Shown piece by piece: positions 43,673 to 53,267 of a stretch of DNA of 64,000 bases. The notes under the pieces are model-generated. The model worked only from the letters and a program-made list of their open reading frames with translations, did no database searches and was not told the DNA's origin. Source of the DNA: CAYMSF01 sp964392985 (lineage in GTDB: Bacteria; Verrucomicrobiota; Lentisphaeria; Victivallales; Victivallaceae); NCBI GenBank assembly GCA_964392985.1, contig CAYMSF010000010.1:1-64000 (forward strand), given 5' to 3'. The number at the start of each line of letters is the position of its first letter. Positions within the stretch are counted from its first letter, which is position 1. Both the position numbers and the translations under genes were made by a program.

Positions 43673-44194
43673 TTAAAAGGCTTCCGTAGTGTATTGTACC
43701 ATTTGCCGCGCCGCTTCACGGCATGCCATCATAATACCGCGCTGACGGTTGGTTTCCTGATCCGCTTGAACTTGATAATTGGCGGACCCTGAGACGCTGC
43801 GTTTTTCAACAAGTGCGTCTTTGCGACCGGGAATAATTACAGAAAATTCCGCTTTTACTGTGATTCTCCATTCTGCCGGCCGGTAGGTTATGTTATTATT
43901 ATAGGTCTGATCGGCAACTTCCTGACTGGTTAAGTCAAGAATTTTGGCGTAGAGAATGCAGTCAGCACTCGTCAAATCTTTAATTTTCAATGAACCGTCG
44001 AACATGAACTGGTCACAAAGCATACCGCGCATCTGCGCCGAAGCATTGTACGATGTCGTTTCGTTGATAACTGCGGCAATCGCAATCGTCTTAATCTGAG
44101 GATGAGCAATACTGCCCGCGCGATAGTTGCAACCGGAAACCGTCGTCAGTATTAATACAGCAGCGCCATACAGTAAAAATTGCAGCTTCTTCAT
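43673..44194 (-). CDS. lptE: LptE-like LPS assembly lipoprotein
   Basis: A 173-aa outer-membrane lipoprotein: signal sequence with lipobox VSGC (Cys22) then CNYRAGSI... and a mixed alpha/beta domain like LptE, including TIAIAAVINETTSYNASAQM. LptE plugs the LptD channel that inserts lipopolysaccharide. Sequence is weakly conserved in the family, so the call leans on pattern and on its position right after bamD, an arrangement common in PVC and other phyla. It overlaps the bamD stop by one base. Confidence 0.75.
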   Translation of the reverse strand: MKKLQFLLYGAAVLILTTVSGCNYRAGSIAHPQIKTIAIAAVINETTSYNASAQMRGMLCDQFMFDGSLKIKDLTSADCILYAKILDLTSQEVADQTYNNNITYRPAEWRITVKAEFSVIIPGRKDALVEKRSVSGSANYQVQADQETNRQRGIMMACREAARQMVQYTTEAF

Positions 44195-45318
44195 CAGTAT
44201 TGTATTCCTGTTTTATCTTTATTGTCTTTAGATTTTACTTCATCTTTATTGGGAATGCCTAAATCTTTAATTGGCAACAGCCACTTACCGTTACTGTTTT
44301 CCGGTACCGTTATCGTATCGGATGCTTCGGGAGGAAGTGGTATTTCGCGATATTTCTGTTCCCTGCTCTCTATCTCCGGACGGAAACCTTCGGGAACATA
44401 GGTTTTGTCAATTTTGGTCAGCAATTCCTCAGACCTGTCCGCGGCAAGCGAGTCCGGATACTGCTTCATAACATCACTCAAATACCGTTCCGCCGGTTCG
44501 TTACGACCAATCCGATGATAAAAACTGGCAATGCCATAAAGCCGTTGGGCGTTGATATCTTTGGTTTTCAGCAGACATTTACGAACCCAGTCACATTCTG
44601 GGGCATTCGGGTATTTGGCAAGAAATGTGTTTAAAACCGTTACAGCTTCCCGATTGTATTTGCCATCGCCATCACCTTTTTGAGAAAGTTGAAAAAGGGC
44701 ATTGCTCAATTCCAGGTAAGCATATTTACACGCCGGTGAATCCGGATGTTGTTTGATAATTTCCCTCAAATATTCCAAAGCTTTATCTATTTTTCTGTTG
44801 TCAATAAGTAATACCGCCACACGCAATTTCGACATTGGTGCAAAGTGAGCATAAGGAGCGTGTTTCAGCGCTTTTTCATAGATTTCTATTGAACGATCCG
44901 GGCCGCGCAACCAGGGAACCCAGCGAAATGCCCAGAATTCAGGATCACGATAACCGGCATAGTACTCATCACCAATCTCGTATTCGCGTTCCACCATTTT
45001 GGAAAAATCAATCTGCGCAGGAAATCCATTGATCAATTTTTCGATGCACTCAAACTCTTTGAAGTACATTTTTTCAGCGCGGTAACTGCGCGCAGCCTCT
45101 TTAATCGCATCTGCCTTCATGGCCGGGGTATCGGCATATAATTCAGCATCAATAAATTTTCTCGCTGCGCTGTAATAACTGGCCTTGGAGTATAACTCTA
45201 AACCTTCTTTATATGCCGCGGTGGACTCGCTGTCACTGCCATATAACGGCACTACGGCAATCAACATGAATGCCGATATTAAAAAAGTTGTGAATGTTCT
45301 ATCTGTCCAATATCTCAT
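44194..45318 (-). CDS. bamD: BamD-like tetratricopeptide outer-membrane assembly protein
   Basis: A 374-aa exported protein with several TPR units (about 32-290; e.g. AAYKEGLELYSKASYYSAARKF, ALEYLREIIKQHPDSPACKY, AERYLSDVMKQYPDS), as in BamD of the beta-barrel assembly machine. It has a signal-like N-terminus but no lipobox Cys, so it may be periplasmic or anchored otherwise. The C-terminal 60 residues are charged and of low complexity. Adjacent to lptE. Annotation as BamD is by domain and context. Confidence 0.72.
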   Translation of the reverse strand: MRYWTDRTFTTFLISAFMLIAVVPLYGSDSESTAAYKEGLELYSKASYYSAARKFIDAELYADTPAMKADAIKEAARSYRAEKMYFKEFECIEKLINGFPAQIDFSKMVEREYEIGDEYYAGYRDPEFWAFRWVPWLRGPDRSIEIYEKALKHAPYAHFAPMSKLRVAVLLIDNRKIDKALEYLREIIKQHPDSPACKYAYLELSNALFQLSQKGDGDGKYNREAVTVLNTFLAKYPNAPECDWVRKCLLKTKDINAQRLYGIASFYHRIGRNEPAERYLSDVMKQYPDSLAADRSEELLTKIDKTYVPEGFRPEIESREQKYREIPLPPEASDTITVPENSNGKWLLPIKDLGIPNKDEVKSKDNKDKTGIQY

Positions 45319-45539
45319 TAAAACCGGTTCTTTTACTGTTTGGTTAATGTTAAAACATGCCCGCTTAATTTAATTGCATTCACGTAAAATCCAAATCCGT
45401 AAAGCTAATATCCGGACAAACATCAGAAATTTCCCATAAAATAAAGTAAAAACAATCTAAAAACACTTTAAAAAAAATAAAAACAGGCTATCATAAATCC
45501 AGCCAAAATAACCAGATATAATTGAGGACATAAAAACTG

Positions 45540-46580
45540 ATGAATTCAGACAATCTCTATATGCGTGAGGCGATACGACAAGCAGAAATGGCATACGGAT
45601 GTACCAGTCCGAATCCGCTTGTCGGTGCCGTTGTTGTTAAAAAATCCCGCATCATCGGCGCCGGATTCCATGAACGCGCCGGAAAACCGCACGCTGAAAT
45701 CAATGCGCTCAATAATTGCACCGAACTACCACATGGCGCCGAATTATTCGTTACAATGGAACCATGCTCCACCTACGGACGGACACCGCCATGCACCGAC
45801 GCAATAATTCAGGCTGGTATCCGCCGGGTTTGTGTGGGCTCAACCGATCCGAACCCGCTCCATGCCGGAAGAGGTCTGGATATTCTCCGTGATGCAGGGA
45901 TTGAAGTCCGGAACGGCGTTGAAAAAAATATCTGTGATGAGTTGAATCCCGCTTTTTTCAAATGGATAACAACAAAAACGCCTTTTGTAATCTTAAAAAT
46001 GGCAACAACTCTGGATGGAAAAATTGCAACCGCATCGGGACAATCAAAGTGGATTACCGGTAGTGAGGCCAGGCAGCGGGTACAGCGGTTGCGACAATGG
46101 TCTGACGCAATAATGGTCGGAGGCAACACTGCTCGAATTGACCACCCCTCTCTGACAGTCAGAGATATTCCCGACTGGCGGCAGCCGAGGCGGATTATTG
46201 TATCAAAAAAAATGACTGCCGAAGAAGCTCAAGAAATTCTGCCGCCGGGAATTGCACCTGAAGTCGTCGCTCCGAAAGATGCCCGGCAATGGCGCAGACT
46301 TATGCACAAATTTGGTGACGAAAATATCACCGCACTATTGATTGAAGGCGGGGGGGAACTCGCCGCCGCCGTACTGCATGCTGGAATTGTAGATATAGTT
46401 GAATTTCATCTTGCTCCTAAAATTCTTGGAGGAAGGAACAGTCTCCCGGTTATTGGTGGCGATAATCCACATGCATTGGATGAAGCCGTAAAACTTTGCG
46501 ACATTAAAATTGAACGTGCCGGCGATGACATCATCGTTTCCGGACGTCCGGAAAAACATTCAACCACGGGTAGTTCATGA
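45540..46580 (+). CDS. ribD: Riboflavin biosynthesis deaminase/reductase
   Basis: Bifunctional enzyme of the second and third steps of riboflavin synthesis. The N-terminal deaminase has zinc ligands His51 (PHAEINAL, Glu53 as acid/base), Cys76 (EPCSTYGRTPPC) and Cys85; the C-terminal reductase domain starts near residue 150 (KMATTLDGKIAT). 346 aa. The other rib genes are not in the window. Its stop overlaps the next start by four bases. Confidence 0.95.
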   Translation: MNSDNLYMREAIRQAEMAYGCTSPNPLVGAVVVKKSRIIGAGFHERAGKPHAEINALNNCTELPHGAELFVTMEPCSTYGRTPPCTDAIIQAGIRRVCVGSTDPNPLHAGRGLDILRDAGIEVRNGVEKNICDELNPAFFKWITTKTPFVILKMATTLDGKIATASGQSKWITGSEARQRVQRLRQWSDAIMVGGNTARIDHPSLTVRDIPDWRQPRRIIVSKKMTAEEAQEILPPGIAPEVVAPKDARQWRRLMHKFGDENITALLIEGGGELAAAVLHAGIVDIVEFHLAPKILGGRNSLPVIGGDNPHALDEAVKLCDIKIERAGDDIIVSGRPEKHSTTGSS

Positions 46581-47092
46581 AGCGACTTGGGAAACGTACA
46601 GCCGGTTACTGGATGTATAAAGTTTTGCGGGAAAAAGGCACTCCGGAGTTTATTGCTCGCGGGTGGTCCGCTGGATTATTTGTAAATTTTTTTATTCCAT
46701 GTTTTTTTCAAACTGTTGTGGCAATTCCGCTTGCGTTTTTGTGCCGTGGCTCACGCATTGCTGCATTTGTCGGCACATTCATCACCAATAATTTCACAAT
46801 CCCGTTTATTTACCCGGTACAGTGTTACATTGGCAGTTTTTTAATCGGCAATCCATTACGCTATCAACAAATCCGATTGGATCTGGAAAAAATTATTACC
46901 AACCCTTCTTATGAAGAAATTATGCGGCTGGGAAAACAACTCATCCTCGCTTTTTTCGCCGGTGGAGCGTTGATGGGTATTGTTTCCGCGGTCATCGGAT
47001 ATTATATTGCGTTATGGTTGACAAAAAAATATCATGAAAAACGCCATCACCGCAGACAACAAAAACAGCTTAAGTTAAAACCTTTGGAATAG
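46577..47092 (+). CDS. DUF2062 membrane protein
   Basis: A 171-aa inner-membrane protein of DUF2062: N-terminal amphipathic part (GTPEFIARGWSAGLFVNFFI), three to four hydrophobic segments, and a Lys/His-rich C-terminus. The family is often fused or linked to glycosyltransferases; role unknown. Four-base overlap with ribD indicates translational coupling, though a functional link is not evident. Confidence 0.82.
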   Translation: MKRLGKRTAGYWMYKVLREKGTPEFIARGWSAGLFVNFFIPCFFQTVVAIPLAFLCRGSRIAAFVGTFITNNFTIPFIYPVQCYIGSFLIGNPLRYQQIRLDLEKIITNPSYEEIMRLGKQLILAFFAGGALMGIVSAVIGYYIALWLTKKYHEKRHHRRQQKQLKLKPLE

Positions 47093-47193
47093 CTTGCCGA
47101 AATGCACTACCTTGTATGAAGGACAGCCATTATGACTTAAATTATTCTTTAATTATTGCCGGATAAAAACCGTTTTTGACTGAGGATACAGAA

Positions 47194-50100
47194 TCAACGT
47201 GCCGTTACAGCTGGCTGAATCAGATAGACCATGGTTCCGCCCGCAAAACCGGTATCAACCGTAAAACGCAAAGTGCCGTTAGCATAAATACTCGGCAGTT
47301 CTTCTTTTTCCGTACCATCTAATGCCAAGGCATTTACCCGGAAAGAACCAGCTCCGGCCAGTTTTAAGCTGATATCAGACTTTCCCTTGCGTAACAGTAA
47401 TGGCAATTCGCCCCATTTCTCAACTATGGTATGCTTGTTGTTGGCAAATTTCATTTTGGTATTAAGCACGTCGGTAAGTTGGAAACAGAGGATTTTGCGA
47501 CTGGATACCAGCGGCAATCCATCAAGCGCTGAAACCGCAATCGTCTGAAAAATGGAGGCATTGTTTACCTCCATAACCGAACCGGTACAGGAGCCGCCAT
47601 TAATAACGAATGCTTCTGTTCGCGGAGTAACAACTTTAAACATTAACTCAGTCGCATTGATTGTAATTTCACCGGTATCGCTGACCGCCTTTTTTGAGTC
47701 GCTGCGGAGCTCCGCCGGAAGTTGCCGGATTCCATCCCATAATCCTGAATCAACCGGAACTCGTTTCGTTCCCGGGGCAAGGTTTGTGTTTTTCAAAGTA
47801 CTGCCAATCCGGTAAGTTAGTCCCAAAATCGAAAAAGAAGACGGAAAGTTTGTCTGAATATTGCCAGGGTCTAAATCTGTCAGCAAGTCCGGGCATTCCC
47901 AGGCATAACCTTGTTTTGCAGGAGCAACGTCGCCACGCAGAAACATCAATAGCGCCAGCCTGTCGGACAACTGGCTTACCGGTTCACTGACACAATCAAA
48001 CCCCGATGGAACAGAGGGTTCGATAAGTTGTTTACGACTGTGTGACCATGCAAAGCGATATAAACCATCCCAGTCCTGCAAGCCTGCATAAGCGCCAATC
48101 AAAGGACCGCCCTCTGCACGATACGCATTCGGAAAACAGTAATTAAATTCTGTTACCACGAATGGTTTGCCGAAAATTCTCGAAGGCATCATCCCCCGTG
48201 GCAAAAATGCCATTGCTGAGATTGCCGAACGTTGATTATAACCATAAGGCAGGGACCATTCGCGTTCGGGAAAAGTCGGGTGGTCCAGATACTCATGATT
48301 GTCAACCACATCCAAACGATTTCGCAATCCGGCTTGAAGCGGTTGTGAAATAAAGTTGTTATCAGTAACGAGCGCCTGCAACTTTATATCCCGCAAAAAT
48401 TGACGGCATTCTTCAATGGCATCAGCTTGAATTCTGGCAAGGAAAATCTTAAATAAAATGTTCTGGTCACTTGAAGCCGGTAATTTTTGCTGCTTCAGCC
48501 ATTCCTGAAAACGTTGTTTATACAATTCCTTGATGCGAGGATTTTTGTCCCACTCGGTAAAGATAGTGTCTTCATTCACCACATTGACCAGAAACAATGC
48601 CGGGTCTTCCGCCCAAGTTAGACCGGTATAAGGGTTCTTACGACAAATCATATTGCGAACATATTCCTTCCAATTCTCTCTGGCCGAGGCGAACAGCGGA
48701 ATTAACATCTTTAATTCATAGCGCGAAGTAACCGGATATTCCGGTATCTCGCCATCGCGTAGTTTGCGACTGCAATACAAATCAATCGTGACATAAATCC
48801 CGCGTTTTTTCAAGCAGTAAAACAGGTAGTCCATTTGTTCCAGAATTTCCTGATTTAATATTGTTGACCGGGTGGCATTTTTGGCGGTTAAAAATGTATC
48901 AAAATGGTGCAGCCTTACTGAATTATAGCCCATCTTCGCCAGAGTATCAGCCAGTTGTTCCGCTTCTTTATGCTCCAGGTATTGCGCGGAGAAACAAAGA
49001 TTTGCGCCATAGAAACGAACACGTTCCTGTGGCCGTTTTTCAAAAGCTATTCCGCCGGATGGCGTAACAACGGCGCGTCCGTATTTTCCTGCCGGAGCGT
49101 CTTGAAACCCGGAAAAATCCAGCGCTGAACCTGATTTAACGTCACGCGGAAATTGCAAGGGTTGCCACTCATTATCACTTGTAATATAACTGACAGATTC
49201 ATTTTGAGTGGTGTCAATCAATATGTCCGATAAAGAAGCAGCCACAATCATCCATACTGCAGTCTTCCCGCTTTTGAATGATATTTTGCTAATCGGTCGG
49301 TTTTCCAGCTTAAATACGGAAAGCAGCAAACCGACGTATGACTGCCGGTTTTCCGCAGTCCAGACAACATTTGCATTTGAATAAGATGAAGCATTCCACC
49401 AGTTGGCAACATCAACTCTGTTCCGAACCGGAATCGTCTGGTGACTGCCGTCTACGTAAATAACTTCAATCTTCCCGATTGCCGCATTACCGGCGGGAAC
49501 CCAGGCGGCAGCATGGAGCAGATACAGGTATTGACCAGTTTTTCCACTCAATTCAATCCCTGCTTCAACAGGAAAATATTCGCGTGACGGTCCCGCGAGA
49601 ACCAGACATGAGCGTCCTTGGTTTTTCGCTGGATCAATAATATCAAAAACAATGCCCCCCATTACTTTTTTGCCAGGCTTTATCATTCGTAAATCATTCT
49701 CAGACCCCTGATCTGTCCAGCCGCCTTTTTGATCATCTGCCGTTTGATCGGCAAATCCAGTACTGACCATCGGGCGCAAATCTATGGTGACAGCCGGTAC
49801 AGGTTTAAAATCAACTGTAACCGCCAACCGGCTTTCAGTAAGTTTACCGGACGAGGGAACGCTGTAAAGACGAAGACAAAATACATTACTCTTGAATTTA
49901 CGGTTGTCCTGAATAAGCAAATCAAATTTACCATTGAATTCCAGGCTCCGTCCATTCAATGGTATAACAATTTTTTTGATTGCTGTTTTACTGGATATTG
50001 CTGTTTTATCAAACGTTTCCGGCAAACGAATTGGAACACCGTCGGCAGTAATTGACTTTCCGCCCATTCTTTCAACCGGCAGCTCCAGATTTAAACCCAG

Positions 50101-50457
50101 AAAATTGGTTGGCACCGGAATCTGACTGTTAAAAGTAACGTTAATATCCAAACCGCCATTGGGATTGCTGGTAATATGTTCTGATGTGCGGAACCGCCCG
50201 CCCTCGACCTGCCAATCACCGGTCCATGCCCATTTCCGATTCATTTCCTCAAGCGTCAATTTCTCCGGCAGAAAAGATTTACGATCCAGTGTTGAACCCT
50301 TCCATTGTTCATTATAGTGAAGAACGGATAGAATGACACCATTACCGAAATCCAAGCTTCCACATTTAGCTTTCACCTGCTCAGAGAGTTGCACCTCAGC
50401 CTGTGATGTTATCGGCAGCAATATGAACAAAATCAACCAGCATAATTTACAATACAT
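47194..50457 (-). CDS. Large secreted clan GH-A glycoside hydrolase-like protein
   Basis: A 1087-aa exported protein: Sec signal (MYCKLCWLILFILLPITSQA), a long beta-sandwich N-terminal part (to about residue 450), a (beta/alpha)8 hydrolase core (about 460-830) and a beta-rich C-terminal end. Candidate catalytic acids of clan GH-A are Glu in LVNVVNEDTI (acid/base) and Glu in FVVTEFNYCF (nucleophile). Sequences like this, often annotated as cellulase or GH5/GH42-like, are abundant in Lentisphaerota and probably degrade host or algal polysaccharides. The substrate cannot be told. No sulfatase or transporter gene is adjacent. Confidence 0.75.
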   Translation of the reverse strand: MYCKLCWLILFILLPITSQAEVQLSEQVKAKCGSLDFGNGVILSVLHYNEQWKGSTLDRKSFLPEKLTLEEMNRKWAWTGDWQVEGGRFRTSEHITSNPNGGLDINVTFNSQIPVPTNFLGLNLELPVERMGGKSITADGVPIRLPETFDKTAISSKTAIKKIVIPLNGRSLEFNGKFDLLIQDNRKFKSNVFCLRLYSVPSSGKLTESRLAVTVDFKPVPAVTIDLRPMVSTGFADQTADDQKGGWTDQGSENDLRMIKPGKKVMGGIVFDIIDPAKNQGRSCLVLAGPSREYFPVEAGIELSGKTGQYLYLLHAAAWVPAGNAAIGKIEVIYVDGSHQTIPVRNRVDVANWWNASSYSNANVVWTAENRQSYVGLLLSVFKLENRPISKISFKSGKTAVWMIVAASLSDILIDTTQNESVSYITSDNEWQPLQFPRDVKSGSALDFSGFQDAPAGKYGRAVVTPSGGIAFEKRPQERVRFYGANLCFSAQYLEHKEAEQLADTLAKMGYNSVRLHHFDTFLTAKNATRSTILNQEILEQMDYLFYCLKKRGIYVTIDLYCSRKLRDGEIPEYPVTSRYELKMLIPLFASARENWKEYVRNMICRKNPYTGLTWAEDPALFLVNVVNEDTIFTEWDKNPRIKELYKQRFQEWLKQQKLPASSDQNILFKIFLARIQADAIEECRQFLRDIKLQALVTDNNFISQPLQAGLRNRLDVVDNHEYLDHPTFPEREWSLPYGYNQRSAISAMAFLPRGMMPSRIFGKPFVVTEFNYCFPNAYRAEGGPLIGAYAGLQDWDGLYRFAWSHSRKQLIEPSVPSGFDCVSEPVSQLSDRLALLMFLRGDVAPAKQGYAWECPDLLTDLDPGNIQTNFPSSFSILGLTYRIGSTLKNTNLAPGTKRVPVDSGLWDGIRQLPAELRSDSKKAVSDTGEITINATELMFKVVTPRTEAFVINGGSCTGSVMEVNNASIFQTIAVSALDGLPLVSSRKILCFQLTDVLNTKMKFANNKHTIVEKWGELPLLLRKGKSDISLKLAGAGSFRVNALALDGTEKEELPSIYANGTLRFTVDTGFAGGTMVYLIQPAVTAR

Positions 50458-50591
50458 TACCGAATTCCTTGATAAAATTTAATGGCTGAATTAACTTAGA
50501 CTTGATTATAATACCGGAAGAAAACCAATAAACAAGCGTATTCAAGCAAATCATTAATGTTCTTGCTCTGTAAATTCAAGAAACTGTGTGA

Positions 50592-52436
50592 CTATTTTCT
50601 GCCAAACCGTTTTTCAAGTTCGTTGATGGAAATGTTAATGATGGTAGGACGTCCATGGGGACAGGAAAAAGGCATATCGCATTTTGCCATTTGTCGAATC
50701 AATTCAATGGCTTCGGTCATATTGAGCCGGTCATGAGCCTTTACCGCTGCCTTGCAGGCGGCGCCGGCAAGAGCTTCGAGTTTGGTTTTTCCCGTAGAAT
50801 TGCCGCTATCACCAGTCAATTCTGCAATAATTTCCAGAATCATTCCTTCAATGTTTTCCTGACGAAACGCCGCCGGAATGGAACAAACAATTACGCTGTT
50901 TCCACTAAGTGTCTCTATTTCAAAACCGGCAGTTTTAAATATTTCATAGTTTTTGGTAATAAATGACGCTTCGGCTTTAGACAATTCCAAATTAATCGGC
51001 AATAGAAGTCGCTGTGCCGGATTATCATTGGAAATTCCTTTAATCAGGCGCTCGAACATTACCCGCTCATGGGCAGCGTGCTGGTCAATAATCATCAATC
51101 CGGAATTATCTGCGGCAAGGATATAGGTATCATCCAGAACACCAATCACTTTCATGGCACCACTGCCTGGAAGTTCAAGATGTTCATTTTCATCGGTTAT
51201 AACTTTGTTTGGCGTTGTTTTTAATGTCTGCAACGGCTCCGCCGATGATTGATTACTCATACGCGGATAATAAACTTTACTCGGAAAACCCCTGACAGTT
51301 ATATTTTCTTCTGTCGCCATTTGATGTTCATTATCAGGTGTAATGCCCAATTCCGGTGCAACCGGCTGATTTACGGCGTAATTAACATTGATACTGTCAA
51401 GAACTCCTTTCAGCGAAATTTCCGGAGAAATGGTCACCGAAGGACGCGCTGATTGGCGCAGGGCAATACGAATTGCTTCAGCAATGTCTGCGGTAAGTTT
51501 ACGTTCATGTCTGAATCTTACTTCGCGTTTTGCTGGATGAACATTTACATCAATTGAATCAGGCGGTACCGCAATGAAGATTACGGCGGGTGGGAATCGC
51601 CCTTTTTCAATCAGGCTGCCATAGCCGTCACGAATACCATGATAGATAGCCATAGCTTCAACGCCGCGCCCGTTGACGAAAGTCCGTTGCTCACGGCGGG
51701 AATTACGCGCAAATCCATGCATCGCCACGTAGCCGCTGACTCTGCATTCGTCAGAAGCGAATGCAACCGGCAGCAATGACGTAACATAACTCTTGCCGAA
51801 GAAGCAATTCAAGCGCGGGTGAAGCGTGTCAGCGGCAGGGGAGGAGAATATTTCCCTGCCGTCAATACGCAGACTGAATGTAATTCCCGGATAGGGCAAC
51901 GCCAGCATATAAAGCGTTTCCTGAATGTGTTTTTCTTCGGTGGCATCGGATTTGAGAAACTTTTTTCGTGCTGGAGTATTGTAAAAAATATCTCTGACCG
52001 TTATCTCCGTACCAGGTGCACAGCCGGTGGGAATGGCGCTGATAAAACGTCCACCGTCAACAATTACTTCCGTGCCTTCAAGCTGTTCTCTGGTTCTGGT
52101 TTTAAGACGGAAGCGGGAAATTGAGGCAATGCTCGGTAATGCTTCACCGCGAAATCCAAGCGATGTGATTTGTTCAATATCTTTTTCTTTGCTGATTTTG
52201 CTCGTGGCATGTTGTTCCAGACTGAGCAGAGCATCGTCGCCATCCATGCCGCTGCCATCGTCGGAAACCCGGATTAACTTAATCCCGCAATGTTCAACTT
52301 CAACTTTGATGGAGCAGGCGCCGGCATCGATGGCATTTTCCACCAGTTCTTTGACGACGGAGGCGGGACGTTCAATGACTTCACCGGCGGCAATCCGGTT
52401 ACTGATATTTTCCGGCAGCACTCTAATCTTGCTCAT
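50592..52436 (-). CDS. mutL: DNA mismatch repair protein MutL
   Basis: GHKL ATPase that couples MutS recognition to strand incision. N-terminal ATPase motifs ENAIDAGA, DDGSGMD and GFRGEALPSI; the C-terminal part has the endonuclease motif DQHAAHERVMFE (DQHA-x2-E-x4-E) with ACKAAVKAH and CPHGRPT, so this MutL is a latent nuclease and the organism probably lacks MutH. 614 aa. Six bases after the TPR gene. Confidence 0.94.
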   Translation of the reverse strand: MSKIRVLPENISNRIAAGEVIERPASVVKELVENAIDAGACSIKVEVEHCGIKLIRVSDDGSGMDGDDALLSLEQHATSKISKEKDIEQITSLGFRGEALPSIASISRFRLKTRTREQLEGTEVIVDGGRFISAIPTGCAPGTEITVRDIFYNTPARKKFLKSDATEEKHIQETLYMLALPYPGITFSLRIDGREIFSSPAADTLHPRLNCFFGKSYVTSLLPVAFASDECRVSGYVAMHGFARNSRREQRTFVNGRGVEAMAIYHGIRDGYGSLIEKGRFPPAVIFIAVPPDSIDVNVHPAKREVRFRHERKLTADIAEAIRIALRQSARPSVTISPEISLKGVLDSINVNYAVNQPVAPELGITPDNEHQMATEENITVRGFPSKVYYPRMSNQSSAEPLQTLKTTPNKVITDENEHLELPGSGAMKVIGVLDDTYILAADNSGLMIIDQHAAHERVMFERLIKGISNDNPAQRLLLPINLELSKAEASFITKNYEIFKTAGFEIETLSGNSVIVCSIPAAFRQENIEGMILEIIAELTGDSGNSTGKTKLEALAGAACKAAVKAHDRLNMTEAIELIRQMAKCDMPFSCPHGRPTIINISINELEKRFGRK

Positions 52437-52442
52437 CTGAAG

Positions 52443-53192
52443 TTATTCCTGGCGGGGAGCTTGTCCCAAAACATCTTTTTTCCGGGTGGCAATGCCATCG
52501 ATAATCTGCCTGAATTCAGGTTCGTCCCGGATATTGTTCAAGGTCGGGTCATAGGAGATTGGCACGATTTGCTCTCCAAGCCGTTCAAATGCTTTTTTGA
52601 AGTACTTTATGGATTTAACTTTGTCGCCGGTCACAGAGTACATACCGGATAGATTCAGGGCAATAAATGGGGACTCCGGGTCGAGTCCTGCCGCGATATT
52701 CATGCTTTTAATGGCTTCATCAAATTTATTCTGTTTCGCCATCGTCTGACCCAGGTTGTTGTAAACATGAGCGTCACTGCCATTGAGTTCACTCTGCCTG
52801 CGGAAAACAGCTTCCGCCTGTGAAAAATTCTTTGTTGTGTAAAAAATGCGTCCGAGCAGCGACAACGCAGAATAGTTGTCCGGTTCAAAAATCAATACCG
52901 TTTTGACATGATTTTCCGCTAGAGGAAGATTACCTTCAGCCATTGCGGTATAGGCTTTATTGAGCAATAACAGCATTTCGGCTTTTTCACGGTCGTTTCT
53001 CGACGGTTGTCGCAAATTAGATGGTTTTTTCTCAGTCTTATTGTAAGGGTCAGGGGCGGAATGTTCTTCAATTGTCAGATTAGCCGCTTCACCGCGTTCG
53101 GTCTGCCTGATAATTCTGGTATTGATTACCACGACGGTAAGCAGAACAATAATTCCAAGCGCAATCAACAATATAATTAAGTTCTTATTCAT
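52443..53192 (-). CDS. Membrane-anchored TPR protein
   Basis: A 249-aa protein with one N-terminal membrane helix (residues 4-23), a charged linker and about four TPR repeats from residue 70 (LLLLNKAYTAMAEGNLPLAE, NYSALSLLGRIFYTTKNFSQ, AHVYNNLGQTMAKQNKFDEA, PFIALNLSGMYSVTGDKVKS). Protein-protein interaction scaffold; partner unknown. Only six bases separate it from mutL, so it is co-transcribed with it, probably without functional relation. Confidence 0.75.
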   Translation of the reverse strand: MNKNLIILLIALGIIVLLTVVVINTRIIRQTERGEAANLTIEEHSAPDPYNKTEKKPSNLRQPSRNDREKAEMLLLLNKAYTAMAEGNLPLAENHVKTVLIFEPDNYSALSLLGRIFYTTKNFSQAEAVFRRQSELNGSDAHVYNNLGQTMAKQNKFDEAIKSMNIAAGLDPESPFIALNLSGMYSVTGDKVKSIKYFKKAFERLGEQIVPISYDPTLNNIRDEPEFRQIIDGIATRKKDVLGQAPRQE

Positions 53193-53267
53193 CTTTTTTG
53201 TACTTTATCCCGGTATTAAGTTGCGCGGGTGTTCTTCAGCGAAAACCCTGCCAACAAAGATACTTCA

